A DNA stretch of 64,000 nt from positions 744,001 to 808,000 of the forward strand of contig OZ004582.1 of the NCBI GenBank assembly GCA_963924555.1, given 5' to 3'. A program made the position numbers and the translations under genes. Shown piece after piece: positions 31,760 through 42,245 of this stretch. This stretch comes from Crambe crambe (Eukaryota; Porifera; Demospongiae; Poecilosclerida; Crambeidae). Positions within the stretch are counted from its first letter, which is position 1. Every line of letters starts with the position of its first letter. The notes below the pieces were generated by a model that was given only the letters and a program-made list of their open reading frames with translations, searched no databases and was not told where the DNA came from.

Positions 31760-32260
31760 GTAATTATTAGTGTAGACAGATGTATAGGTTGTTTTTTTTT
31801 ATTATGTTATTTATCCAATATATATAGAGTAGTAGATAAAATTAATATGCCAATAAAATAATAATTAATAATAATAATATGCTGTATACTGTAGCTGAGT
31901 ATTACACTACAGCTAGCATTAAATACAAGTTTACAGAGCTAGCAATTTGCTGTAGCTAACTATTCAGCTAAGTGATAAGAGCTACAAAGGTAGCTGGTTA
32001 ACACTAAGTAGTTGGCTAGCTCAGTATAAAGTTGACTTTTAACCAACTTGAATTTTGGTAAGATTTACCTAGGTATTTAGCTAGCTAGTTAGTTAGCTAG
32101 CAAAAATAGCTATAACAATAGCTAATAAAAGAATAACAATAACTTATCTCGAGGACTTTGAAGAATAGCAAGTAGCTAGTTTAGCTCAGACGGTATCGAT
32201 CCAGACGGTAGATTTTAGTCATGGTAACTGTACGTACGCATGCGCAATCTATTTAAGTTT
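31760..32260. other. AT-rich spacer with GCTAGCTAG simple sequence
   Basis: Upstream of the Helitron coding region; very AT-rich, with many TAGCTAGC and TAGTTAGC motifs (31900-32150). No gene. The Helitron 5' end and promoter should be here, but I see no unambiguous TC-start boundary. Confidence 0.5.
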
Positions 32261-32261
32261 A

Positions 32262-32535
32262 ATGGCTGATTAGCTGTATAACTGTACTAAGGAAGCGGCT
32301 TTTTTTCTGAGTGAACTAGAGGCTAAACTGATGGGATGTGGACCTGGTCTGAGTAAAAATTGTACAAATTCATATATGGCCAAAGCACGGCCCAATTTTA
32401 CTCCAGATCGTGCCATTATGAAGTACTGTTTTCTGAGAAAATCCAACTTCATTTTGTATTAGTCCTATGGAGGGTCATAGGTCATCCCTACATAGAGAGC
32501 GCTACCGCGCTCTCTGATAAGCTCTAATACTGGAT
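32262..32535. repeat. Dispersed repeat ending in a conserved hairpin
   Basis: Contains GGTCATCCCTACATAGAGAG and a perfect hairpin with 9-bp arms at 32494-32515 (AGAGAGCGC, loop TACC, GCGCTCTCT). Equivalent hairpins with compensatory base changes occur at 41353-41374 and 52608-52629. Non-coding; likely one end of a non-autonomous element. Confidence 0.75.
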
Positions 32536-34140
32536 AGGAAAAAAATTGGTATTCTTCGTGTGATCAGTGATTGTAGTCCTGCATAATTATCAGTGTATGG
32601 AAATATGACTGATATTCCAATGACAGAATAACACAGATAGTAACTATGTCACTGCTAGCTGTCTCGGAAGGGGGGAGATGTTGTTTAAAGTGTTAATTCT
32701 CCACGGTGTGATATAATTACAACCCTCCAGTCCGTAGCGAAGCCACTTTAGTGGACTGAATGGCAAATGAAAACCACCTTAATGCCTGGGGTTAATGTTA
32801 TCTGAAACAAGCTTAGATTAACACCTGGCTGTACCTATAGGCATATCATCTGACTCACACAGCTTGCAGTGCAGGGGATCACTAAGGAAACCAAAGAGCT
32901 CGAGGTCAAAGGTTTAGTCAGGTATCCCGATTCGTAATCATCTTAGATTCAATATGGGTAGCCAATAGCATATCAATTCAGGGTTCAATGGCCCACTGTA
33001 TTTGAATAGCCACATGGAAATCCTTTAATGTGGCATTCGAGCACCTTTTTCACTGGCTGGCAGGAATAATTCTTTGACCTGAATTTTAATACACCTCATG
33101 GGCCCCCGAGTGAAGTAGTTTGGTAATATGGGTGTGATTATTGAAATTAGGTATTATAAGCATGTCTCCTTCAGGGAAACTGTAGTGAGGATGAGTCGGT
33201 TGTCCAATCGAAATCTGTGTAAACTTGGGGCCGTTCCTGAATAGATGCAGATTTTTATTGCAGCATCCCAGGCATCCTGGCATCAGGGTTTGGTAATCAA
33301 GTGATAACTGCCAACTGATTCCATGTGGATAGTAAACTTAGAAGGCTATGCCAGTATACTTGGTTTGCAAATAATGACTGATGTTCCAATTATAACCCAA
33401 AGGGTGTTCAATACCACTCTGATGGGGCCCATTGTATCTGAATAGCCACATGAATATCGAAATCCTTTAATATTGAAATTAGGTATCATATGTCTACTTT
33501 GATAGAGATTGCAAGTCGGTTATCGGATAGAAATCTGTGTAAACTTGAGGCCTTTCCTGAATAGATGCAGGTTTTTATTGCAGTCAAATTGTAGTAACCA
33601 CCATCGGACCTTTCTACAGAGCTACAAGAACCTTCAATTGGTGTGTGTGGAATGCCAAGTTGTGTGTTCAGGCATCTTAATTATGGGCTTGAGCGTAGGT
33701 AACCTGCAAGTGGAGCAAACCCACCAGCATGGATCCCAAGCCACACCACATGGGATATCCACTGATGTTATGGAATGCTGGTGACATAATGGATGGGTTA
33801 TTGGCTAAATGGCCATCCTAGGCATAGTACAGTGAAAGTCAGCACACTAGCTTCTAACTTCAACAGCTGGTCAACAGGTATATAGTTTGGTTGACTGTTC
33901 CACACATAGAGTGATTGTTTGCACCCTTATAAGAACAGTCAACAGTGCTTTGAGGCTAGTTCTAGATAGTTCTAGAAGCCCCATGGTTGGGTAACTGACC
34001 AGTGTTTGCAGACTAGATAGACAAATCAGTCTGGTCATAAAGCTTTCTCAGAATATCAGTCTCTAAAAATATATTATATGAAAAATTACATATAACCTGC
34101 ATGTTTAATACAATTTACACAATCTAGTGGAATAATACAC
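32536..34140. repeat. Non-coding stretch with a 440-bp-spaced duplication
   Basis: Two related blocks, 32980-33270 and 33420-33590, share GAATAGCCACATG, TATTGAAATTAGGTAT, GAAATCTGTGTAAACTTG and CCTGAATAGATGCAG in the same order. They look like a diverged direct duplication. A plus-strand frame at 33509-33784 lies inside it but shows no protein-like conservation. No gene recognised. Confidence 0.65.
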
Positions 34141-34540
34141 AAACCGGCAGATGAATCTGCACACTAACGGCCTCGATATGCCTAATCGCTCCGGTGAAGT
34201 GATTGCTCTACTTATGTACTCTGCACCAAACGCACCTTTGCTACATCAAGAACAATGCTGGACGGCAAACTCTCAAGCACCAACTTCCCCAGTTGCTGAC
34301 AGAGCGACCTCAAGAACTTGCTTTCGTCATAATTATTACGTAAGATCACATGACCAGTTACTAAGCGCAGGCGCGGTATTGTGGCGGTTTAAGCACAAAG
34401 GAACAGAAGAATATTAATAGTAAGCAATTATAAATCAATTCACAAACTGTTATTATAGTTGTGTTTTTTGCCTGTCTTTACTCTCACCTGCAAACAAAAT
34501 AGTGACAACACTGTAAGTTAGTGATAGTTTAAGTTTATCA
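34141..34540. other. No recognisable gene
   Basis: Unassigned DNA up to the TTAA element. An 88-codon plus-strand frame (34151-34417) has no motif I can place. Confidence 0.4.
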
Positions 34541-34546
34541 CATTAA

Positions 34547-36914
34547 GGTTACGGGCTACAATAATAATGAATAATTCATGAAATAAATCATCATCGCTTT
34601 AGACGGTCGTTGCTTTCTACTTAATACTATCTAGACTACATAATGATTCAATTATCTACACTAGATACTGCGCACTAAAATGTTTATCAAAAATATGATT
34701 CATAAACTCTCACAACGGCGATGAAACACAGCTACTACTGCACCAACTTTCATCTAGCTGGTGGCTTTCAGCATCAAGGTAAAGTTCGTAGGAGAAGCCT
34801 GGCTACATATTCTGGGTCCTCCCGTTAAATATAAATGTTCTAGAAGCTTCAGCTTTCAACAGAGACAGCAAATAGCGCAACCATGAAGAATCGCTCACAG
34901 TATCTTCGTACTACGAGTCTCGGCCATCCAGCTACAAGAAAAATTCGAACGGGAGGACCTGCATCATACTTCGTATAAATAGATTATTTGCACTGCCATA
35001 AACTGACGTATTCAGGAAGGAAGAAAATTGGAGCAAGAGGAAATAACTAATAGCTGACTCAGCTCTTAATCTTATTAGTGACATTCGAGTATGCGCGTGA
35101 AGTATTTCAACACGTGGCGGCAATTTGGCGGGAATATACGAAGTTCGGTTTATCGTTAGCTAAGATGGGAAGTAATAAAAACAAAGGAACAAACAGGCAT
35201 AAAAGGCATGCATATGGAAAATATAACAATCCAAAGAAGCCAAAAAAGGTATGATAATAATAAGTTATGCTAAAATGTGTTATAGGTACATTTTTTTTAG
35301 ACTGCACGGGCACAAATAAAATCAGCATCAGCACAAACTTTAAAAGCATCAGCACCAGCACAACTCTCAGGAGCAAGAATACTAAAATCAGCACAAATTT
35401 CAGTAGCATGTAGACGCACATCAGCACGAGCACAATTAGCACCATATTCAAGTGATACTGAGCCGACTGGTGGCTAAAGCCCCTCAACTTTTAGGAAACT
35501 TCACAACTAACCTTGCTGAGAGTTGGATGCATATTCGTATGAAATTTGATGGTGGAAAAGTTATAAACAGATTGGCAACATAGGTGCATGGGTGCTGGGC
35601 TAAGACAAAATTATGGACTGGAATGGGGTCCAAAAATGTATACGCAGTTGACATCCAAAACTAATCTGGTGTATCAAGAAGCTGCACGGGTTTCTGAGAA
35701 GATAGCAAGCAGAGACAGAAAGAGAAAGGCAACATCCAAAGCAAAAGAAAACAGGAGAAAAAGTAAATATTGCAAGACTGATAAGAGCTTATAGTAGACA
35801 TTCTGGAATTCAACCAGATGATGTATGTGATGATATCAGCAGTGAAAACCTGGAAGAATTGAAAAACAGTTATTATAGGACTAAGGTCATGGTGACATCT
35901 GAAGAAGCAATGGACATAGAAACTCAGACACAAGACCAAGCTGACAGTATTCTATGGAGAGAAGAAAGGAAAAAGAGATTAACAGCTTCCTGTATTGGTG
36001 AAGTGTGCAAGATGAAGAAAATAACTAAAAGGAGTAAAAAGGTGGAATCGTTACTTTACAGTAAATTTAAAGGAAATGCAGCTACTCGATATGGGAACAT
36101 GCGAGAAGAGACATCTCGGCAAAAATACATAGCTTACCAAAGAAGTCATGGGCACGCAAGTTTATCTGGGTAATCGATCCCGATTCACCTGTACCTAATG
36201 GTTTAGCTGAATATAAAAACCCTTATGCTGCAAAAGACTTGACTATTCCAGAAGCATGTAAAAAAATTAAAGGATTTTGTCTACAACTTGTTAAATCAAA
36301 CACAACTAGACTGAAAAGAAGGCACAACTATTATTTCCAAGTACAGTGTCAAATATTTTGTGACCAAAAGAAATGGTGTGATTTTGTAGTCAGCACAGAA
36401 AAGGATCTCCACATTGAGAGAATCCACTTTGATGATAATTTTTGGAATGAACAGATTCCTAATTTACAAACATTCTACTTTCAAGCACTACTACACGCCT
36501 GTCCTAATTAGATAGTAGTCACTGTACAGAAAGAAAAGTTAATAATTAACTAGTAATGAGGGAGGGTCACCAAGTACTTGGACTGCTACTCACCAACTGT
36601 CTAGCAACTGGTCTGCTAGAAAGTATGACTTGCCTTGGCTAACACAGCAAGAAGCTATAGCTAGCTACTAACCAACTGAAAGTTGGACTGCTACTTGCCT
36701 AGGCTTACACAGCTAGTAGTATGTCTAGAATTAGCTAGAAACTTACACTCTCCAAGTAAGATGAGAAGCAGCTCAGACACACAGCATTGAACAATGGTAG
36801 TATTGTCGCAAAAAATTCTAGTAGTGCGCACTTATCACAACACCTTGTAGTGTGGTCAAAAATTAAATTCTTTCTACTAATCAAGCCGCGCGGGCGTAAC
36901 TGTAGCCCGTAACC
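34547..36914 (+). mobile_element. TTAA-flanked transposon encoding a YqaJ-like nuclease
   Basis: Perfect 14-bp inverted termini GGTTACGGGCTACA (34547-34560) and TGTAGCCCGTAACC (36901-36914) are each bordered by TTAA (34543-34546 and 36915-36918). The 2368-bp element carries a single plus-strand gene with an intron. TTAA targeting is known for piggyBac and Kolobok elements. The encoded protein is not piggyBac-like; a Kolobok-type or Mutator-related assignment is possible but uncertain. Confidence 0.85.
35165..36511 (+). pseudogene. Mutator-like/YqaJ-type protein of the TTAA element
   Basis: Exon 1 from ATG 35165 (MGSNKNKGTNRHKRHAYGKY) ends AAG/GTATGA at 35248; a 52-bp intron ends TTTTTTAG at 35300. 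Later pieces: NFTTNLAESWMHIRMKFDGG (35496-35555) and MGAGLRQNYGLEWGPK (35588-35635), which resemble the C-terminal part of a Mutator-like transposase domain, a basic stretch (RKRKATSKAKENRRKSKY), then EERKKRLTASCIGEVCKMKK, KVESLLYSKFKGNAATRYGN and NGLAEYKNPYAAKDLTIPEA, the YqaJ-like PD-(D/E)XK nuclease fold with its ExK in AEYKNPY, and a C-terminal WCDFVVSTEKDLHIERI. Frame changes near 35465, 35580, 35790 and 36170 break it; the first of these could be an intron. YqaJ is an exonuclease family known from phage recombination; its role in a eukaryotic transposon is unknown to me. Confidence 0.7.
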
Positions 36915-36918
36915 TTAA

Positions 36919-37285
36919 AGAGGTGTCCTTTCTCATAGGTTTGTCAAAAAGGTGTCTCAAATCTCAGGCATCCATATCTGGGGGTTTACTGCATCACTTA
37001 CAGCTGTCATTTGTGAGATTTTCATCCTAGAGAAGAGAGAGAGAGAGTATCTGCAAGTGTGCTCATATACTAACTGCCTCCTTAATGTTGTAGCCATAGA
37101 GCAAACATGTCATGCATCCGAGTTGTATCCCTACTGGTGAACTGTGGTTACGCCCGGACATGCATTTACCAAAATTCAAACCCAAAAGGTATTGGAAGTA
37201 AAGCTCGCTTAAATATTGATACACAAGCCAGGGCTATAAACTTTCGATCTGAATTAACGTGAGCAATTATGTGGATACTTCGAGT
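36919..37285. other. No recognisable gene
   Basis: Short stretch with a GAGAGAGAGAG run (about 37034-37046). A GTTACGCCCG motif near 37146 echoes the subterminal sequence of the neighbouring TTAA element but has no partner. Confidence 0.4.
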
Positions 37286-37289
37286 GTAA

Positions 37290-39015
37290 GGGAAAAAGTC
37301 ATATTTGACCGGGATTGTGAAAAAATTCTCGATGGCTTCAAAGCCAAGTTCAGATCTGACATAGGATTGAACAGAGATAACTATATCCATACATTTTCCC
37401 ACCAAATGACACCGAAAAGGAGCAGCACACTCTGAGCAAATGCAAATGCTGCTGCCAATTAATTGCATGAAGCATTGCAAATCTTTCCCATTGAAGAGAA
37501 GAAAAAAGATAAAAAGAAAATTGTTAAAGTCTGTCATGAAAGAGGTAAATGAACACTTTTCAGAAACTGCGGCTTTAACCATGCTCTCTGAATGTGAATC
37601 CAGGAGAAAGTACCACAGAAAAAGGCTCGCACAGTCATTTTGCTCACCCGGAGAAACCCCACTACCTAAAAAGCTTAAATCACATTCTCCAAACTTTGAG
37701 CATATTAGCTGGGACACAGTAGGACTAAAACAGACTTTAGAGACCTGGGAGAAAGACTCATCTATTAACTGGACCAAGGTTTCCTTTGAGCATGGAATAA
37801 AAGGTGGAAATTCAGGCCAGGTAGCGAAGGAGTTTGCTATTAACATGCCGGCCATGCAGGAAGAAATGCTTTGGTATTTCAATCAACCCACCAATATCCT
37901 CTATTGATGCCAGCATAAAAGAAATGATTAATGAGGGAAGATTTTCTTTAGGGGAAGAATGTGCACCTTACAAGCTCCCAATAATGGCACTGTAGTGCCA
38001 CAGGATGTCATGGTCCAGGGAAGAAAAATTCCTTTATACAAACTGAGGCAGAAGCTGCTACAAAAGCATTCAATGCACCTAGACACAGTAAATACAATGA
38101 CAAGAGAGCAACTAACTACTAAATTGAAAAGGTCTTTGTTACTTGGATTTAGCCACCACGTCTACGGAGTGCCTTAGAAAACAGCTTCAGTCAGCTCGAA
38201 CTTCACGCTCCTTGTGCCTTTGGCATGATCATGCCACAATCCTCAAAACTGGGTTCATTATGATAACAGTACAAGATCAGGCAGCATTAGTTGGGGATAG
38301 GCTTGAATGTTCAGACACCATAAGGTTTTTCACGGGAGACCACCCTGCAGTACAGTTTGAACAAGGGACCAAACAGGGTGGGAACTACAAGTGTGGAGCT
38401 TGCGACTGCAAGGAAAATCTATTTGATGATCAAGCTCACTCCTTACATCATCCATGGAGACCACTTGAGGAACTGCAATCACTAGCCACCAATGGTACAC
38501 TTGGAAGAAAACCTGGGGTCTTACATCCATTCGACAACCTCAGAGTAGGTGAAATGAGACGAGTTACAGAAGAGCCTCAATGAAACTCTGAGAGGAGTTA
38601 CTCGAGTGCCCTCGCTTCTTCTTACCGACCCCACCCAATCACTACTTTCAGAAAAATATGAAGTTGTAGCCTCTGAGCCACTTCATGATAAAGGGGCATT
38701 TGATTAATCTCATAACCGAACTGCCTTATATCCTACCACAAAGTGACACGGCAAACAAATGTAACCACCTGATTGAGTGCTGCCTATCTAAAGAGAAAAA
38801 GTCAGGAGCAGATCTCAGACGGGTAATTATTCAAATTTATTTACTGTTACGGAATCTCAACTGCAGTTCCAAAATAATCCTCCTCCTAGCCACTATGATT
38901 AAAATCAGTGAGATTGCCTATTCATTGGACTACCAAAGGACACCCCGGCAACTTTTACAACTATACAACTCCTGCTGGCTAGCTCCACATCTTCATTGCC
39001 CACATGTGGTTAGAT
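37290..39015 (+). pseudogene. Large TE-associated protein relic (KCGAC family)
   Basis: Consecutive pieces in changing frames form the C-terminal two thirds of one protein: VMKEVNEHFSETAALTMLSE (37532-37591), SPNFEHISWDTVGLKQTLET (37687-37746), WTKVSFEHGIKGGNSGQVAK (37770-37829), PQDVMVQGRKIPLYKLRQKL (37996-38055), SLCLWHDHATILKTGFIMIT (38206-38265), DTIRFFTGDHPAVQFEQGTK (38317-38376), YKCGACDCKENLFDDQAHSL (38386-38445) and, after 38580, KSGADLRRVIIQIYLLLRNL and YQRTPRQLLQLYNSCW. The CGAC...DDQAH block suggests a zinc site. This family is widespread in sponge and cnidarian TE-rich DNA; I know no function. Stops and at least four shifts; the C terminus past 39015 is missing. Confidence 0.55.
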
Positions 39016-39139
39016 AAACAAAAGTCATGTGATTGCGTGACGTCAGTGCGTGCACCTTCTAACTAAATGACATGTGATAATGAGATTCATAGTTCACACG
39101 TTGCTAGTGCCAAAACCAGTCCTTATTTACACTGAGTGA

Positions 39140-39880
39140 TGGTCAACCTGCAGTGGAGTCCGTCGGCAAATAATACCAAAGGTTCTTGGGTCCATGGTAG
39201 CTCATTCGATATGTCAGGATGGGATAGGGTTCCCTTTCTTGTCTCCAACTTGTTATTGGTATCTTGTTGGTGGAGAGGAAAAAGCTGTGGAATTTGTGAC
39301 AACAGACTCAGCAGCAGTGGTTACCAAGGTATGGATGTTGATCAATAAAGCAAGTACTGATGAGGAACTCAACATTCTGTTTCAATCTGATGTATGCAGC
39401 TGTGTTTTTGAAAGATGTGGGATAACACATGTTAAAACATTTTGACTATATAATGCATCTCGCCTAATTATAATGATTGTGTGTATTACTTAAAATATTA
39501 CATAGATGTCGAACAAGAGCTTGGTCTCCCAGGAAATATTATTCTATGATGCGTTCACACCACTACTAGTCTACACAGCCTGTCTATCATCAGCTGAAGT
39601 CAATAATGAGTATATATTGATGAGAGTCTGACCGAAGTCTTGCCAGGTGATTTAAAGAAAGTAAGTAAGCCAAATACATTTACTTGATTGTTTCTTCTAG
39701 GTTTGAAACGATTTCTGATCCATACTACCGGATTTATATATCCAACTAGCAAATCTGTGAGAGTTGATTTTCTTGACGATGGGAATGGACATGTCCCCAG
39801 ATGCACCACACATGCCTCTTTCATGCACACTCACATTCATGCCATTCTACAGCCATGCATGATGAAATGCTTCTAATTAC
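39140..39880 (+). pseudogene. HECT-type E3 ligase-like fragment
   Basis: AHSICQDGIGFPFLSPTCYW and EEKAVEFVTTDSAAVV (39197-39320) resemble the start of the HECT-like domain in TE-associated or expanded invertebrate HECT proteins, and GLKRFLIHTTGFIYPTSKSV with DGNGHVPRCTTHASFMHTHI (39700-39850) resembles the C-terminal HECT lobe around the catalytic Cys. The expected Thr-Cys near the end reads TTHASF, so the catalytic Cys seems replaced by His, although a Cys stands four residues earlier. The middle is deleted and frames differ. Confidence is moderate because homology is short. Confidence 0.45.
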
Positions 39881-40016
39881 TGTTATTGGAGTTAAAACTA
39901 GCATTGTAGTTATGATTTGGGTTGTTCTCTCTAATAGTCCACCACTGTCATCGAAGTGGACTATTACGGTACTGGACTAAGCATGTGAGAAGATTCGTCC
40001 TCACCCAAGAGAGCCA

Positions 40017-40535
40017 TCATTTCACCATCAGCAAACTTTCATCAATATTAACACTGTTGAGAGCTTCTATTCGAGACTTTGCCTGTTCTACTTCTAGTGA
40101 CTCATTGCCGTCATCAGTAGAATTATCTCTAATCTCCATTTCGTCTTGATCATGGGGTTCCCCTTCATTGAATTCATGTTCTTCATTGATCTCTTCAGAA
40201 GCAAATTCACATGCTACATTCTTAAGCACCATTTCAACTTCATCTTGCTTGACAAGGTCATCATCTTCAGCTGCAAACCAATCTTGCAGTGTCCTGCTAA
40301 AACCATCAGTATCATTGTTGGAGAGCCAGTGTAGTGCAGATAAATTTCCAAGCTCATCTTGCCATCCCATTAGTACATGTTCTGCTTGTGTTGAACTGTC
40401 AGCATGATCATCTACAGCTGATGAAATACTTGCATTCTTCATCAATGAGCAGAGATCTTCAGTTACAGATGCACTAACTGGTCGGTAAGTCCCCACAAGC
40501 TGACGAAGATGACACACATGGGCTTGAGCAGCCAA
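40017..40535 (-). CDS. Acidic hypothetical protein
   Basis: A 172-codon minus-strand frame, rich in Asp, Glu and Ser, with little hydrophobic character. Residues 55-90 (GWQDELGNLSALHWLSNNDT, SRTLQDWFAAEDDD) look structured; residues 95-150 are acidic and likely disordered. It resembles acidic C-terminal tails of TE transposases, but I cannot assign a family. The frame is open through its 5' edge, so an upstream exon may exist. The plus strand has shadow frames over the same span. Confidence 0.35.
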   Translation of the reverse strand: MAAQAHVCHLRQLVGTYRPVSASVTEDLCSLMKNASISSAVDDHADSSTQAEHVLMGWQDELGNLSALHWLSNNDTDGFSRTLQDWFAAEDDDLVKQDEVEMVLKNVACEFASEEINEEHEFNEGEPHDQDEMEIRDNSTDDGNESLEVEQAKSRIEALNSVNIDESLLMVK

Positions 40536-40539
40536 TTCA

Positions 40540-40970
40540 ATAATACCAATTCAATAATATGGGTGGAATTGGAGACTATGGCATAGCGATGCTTATTGCA
40601 GTGATGATGGGTGGTTTCCAATGGAGCAATGATGATAGAGAACTACCCGATGGAATTTTTCCTGTTGTATATGTGATAAGCAGAGGGAAGTACGTGTGTA
40701 CATGTACTATATCGGGTGATTGTGAGGTCATTGTGAAGCTGAATTTCAATGTGTCAGGAGGTAGGCATGTTATGATATTACACAGTTCTGTCTTGTGACA
40801 TGTCAATAATGTAGATTTTGATTCTAAGTACTTAAGCAAATGACAGGCCAATCAAGCTTCTTGAGCGGATTTTTGCCGGTGGCCGACTGTTATTTTCATC
40901 CCTGGACAAACAATAGGGCAGTAGCTAGCCATTGAAGGACGAAGGACAAAGTCAAAAAATTAAGGACTGT
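40540..40970. other. No recognisable gene
   Basis: A 79-codon plus-strand frame starting at 40559 and a minus-strand counterpart exist, neither with recognisable motifs. Confidence 0.35.
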
Positions 40971-40974
40971 CCTT

Positions 40975-41385
40975 AAAATGGCGAAGTAAGATTAGCTAGT
41001 GCTCCATAATCACTGAATTGTGAAATGGAACTGTAGTGAAAACTAATAGCAAAAGATCAGCCTCTAGGTGCTGCTCTAACGGATGGCCCGAACAGAATTC
41101 TGATGACTATAGCCAGTTAGTCAGTACATCAATCTTATTTATTATTATTATTATTATTATGTTAAATAACATAACAAAAATCAATTTTTGAAATGGTTTT
41201 TTTCATAGTAGATTATTGAACATTGTCCTGTCTTCTGTGTAAATGTAGGGATTGGGCTAGGACTTGTGAGAACCTGTGGAATAAGGGTAGAAGAGAAAGA
41301 AGAGTTTTTAGTTTATACAGTCTTAATGACCTTTGACCTGCCATCCCTACTTAGAGAGTGCTAACGCACTCTCTGATATCATAAG
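40975..41385. repeat. Dispersed repeat family A, copy 2, with hairpin end
   Basis: Aligned with 7858-8228. It contains a (TTA)n run at about 41138-41160, absent from copy 1, and ends with CCATCCCTACTTAGAGAG and the hairpin AGAGAGTGC-TAAC-GCACTCTCT at 41353-41374. The hairpin is perfect here, whereas copy 1 has lost it. Confidence 0.8.
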
Positions 41386-41534
41386 CTGTTGGTTCATTGT
41401 AACCCAAATTTAGCCCATTATGCCCATTAAACTGTCCATTACAACCCTCTTGACCAGTGTGGTCACCAAACAGTTTCAACAACAACAAAAAAACTTTCCA
41501 ACACAGTTAGCAAAAAACATTCAACACTTCAATG

Positions 41535-41662
41535 TAAGATAAGGGAAAAAGCATTTCGTGAAATGAAAAAAGATGTAGGGATGACCAAGGAAACAAGAAG
41601 GATGGAAATGGGATCAATCTTTGTTCTGTATATCCAGCCAACAATCCCTATATATACGTACA
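41535..41662. repeat. Half of a fold-back element, interrupted by a MITE
   Basis: AAGGGAAAAAGCATTTCGTG, GATGTAGGGATGACCAAGGA, TTTGTTCTGTATATCCAGCC and AACAATCCCTA are the same as in the fold-back element at 53.30-53.52 kb in inverse order of its right arm. A MITE follows immediately at 41663. The complementary right arm is not present beyond it. Confidence 0.8.
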
Positions 41663-41882
41663 CAGGGCCGCCGGAACCGCTCCGGCTGGTCAGGCCAAAA
41701 CCGGACCACTCGTCGATTGAACAACATTGGTAATGGTCGTCAACATTAATAAATTGCCCACGTGTTCAACCGTTAATATAGGTGGGTGTGGTTATAAAGT
41801 GGGCGTGGTCAGTAAAAATTTTCCGCGCGCTTATGCGCGCATATTCAGCCTGACCACCTCAAAATTGCTTCCGGCGGCTCTG
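41663..41882. mobile_element. 220-bp MITE, CAGGGCCGCCGG ends, GTACA duplication
   Basis: Termini CAGGGCCGCCGGAA and TTCCGGCGGCTCTG are inverted repeats. GTACA flanks both sides (41658-41662 and 41883-41887). The paralogous sequence at 53345-53370 reads CATGTACGTACATTAC without the insert and so shows the empty site. Interior has GC-rich patches (CCGCGCGC, TGCGCGC) and no coding frame. Confidence 0.9.
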
Positions 41883-42245
41883 GTACATTACAGTGGTTTT
41901 ACTCAATCTTGCAAAAAATTAAAATTGTTCATAGACCGTCCTCGCACATGCGCAAAAAGCTCTGCTTAGTTACATCGAGGGTTCAGTAACTGAACAACCT
42001 GTAGGAAGTCAATTAGTCCAACAGACTGTGAGAGCAAGAGATGTTCATGCTTCAATCATCAATAATGTGAGTTTTGTTGTTGTTTTGAGCTAGCCATAGC
42101 CTTGCTTGTGCACATAGCATAGTTTATGCAATTAGGTATCTACACTGAACTAGCTACTAATATCTTACAACTGTGGTTATTTTCATACTAAATTTTTTCA
42201 GCCATCAAGAGAAAGTGGCGATAAATTAATTTTTATAAATATAAA

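Noticed and set aside
33509..33784. 91-codon plus-strand frame
   Set aside because: Lies in a duplicated non-coding block; the other copy of the block does not preserve the frame.
35107..35487. 126-codon minus-strand hydrophobic frame
   Set aside because: Antisense to the first exons of the TTAA-element gene; its Leu/Val runs come from the GCA-repeat-like coding sequence on the plus strand.
37166..37882. 238-codon minus-strand open frame
   Set aside because: It is antisense to conserved blocks of the TE-associated protein on the plus strand (VMKEVNEHFSE, FEHGIKGGNSG). Its Cys/Phe-rich sequence matches nothing I know, so it is a shadow.
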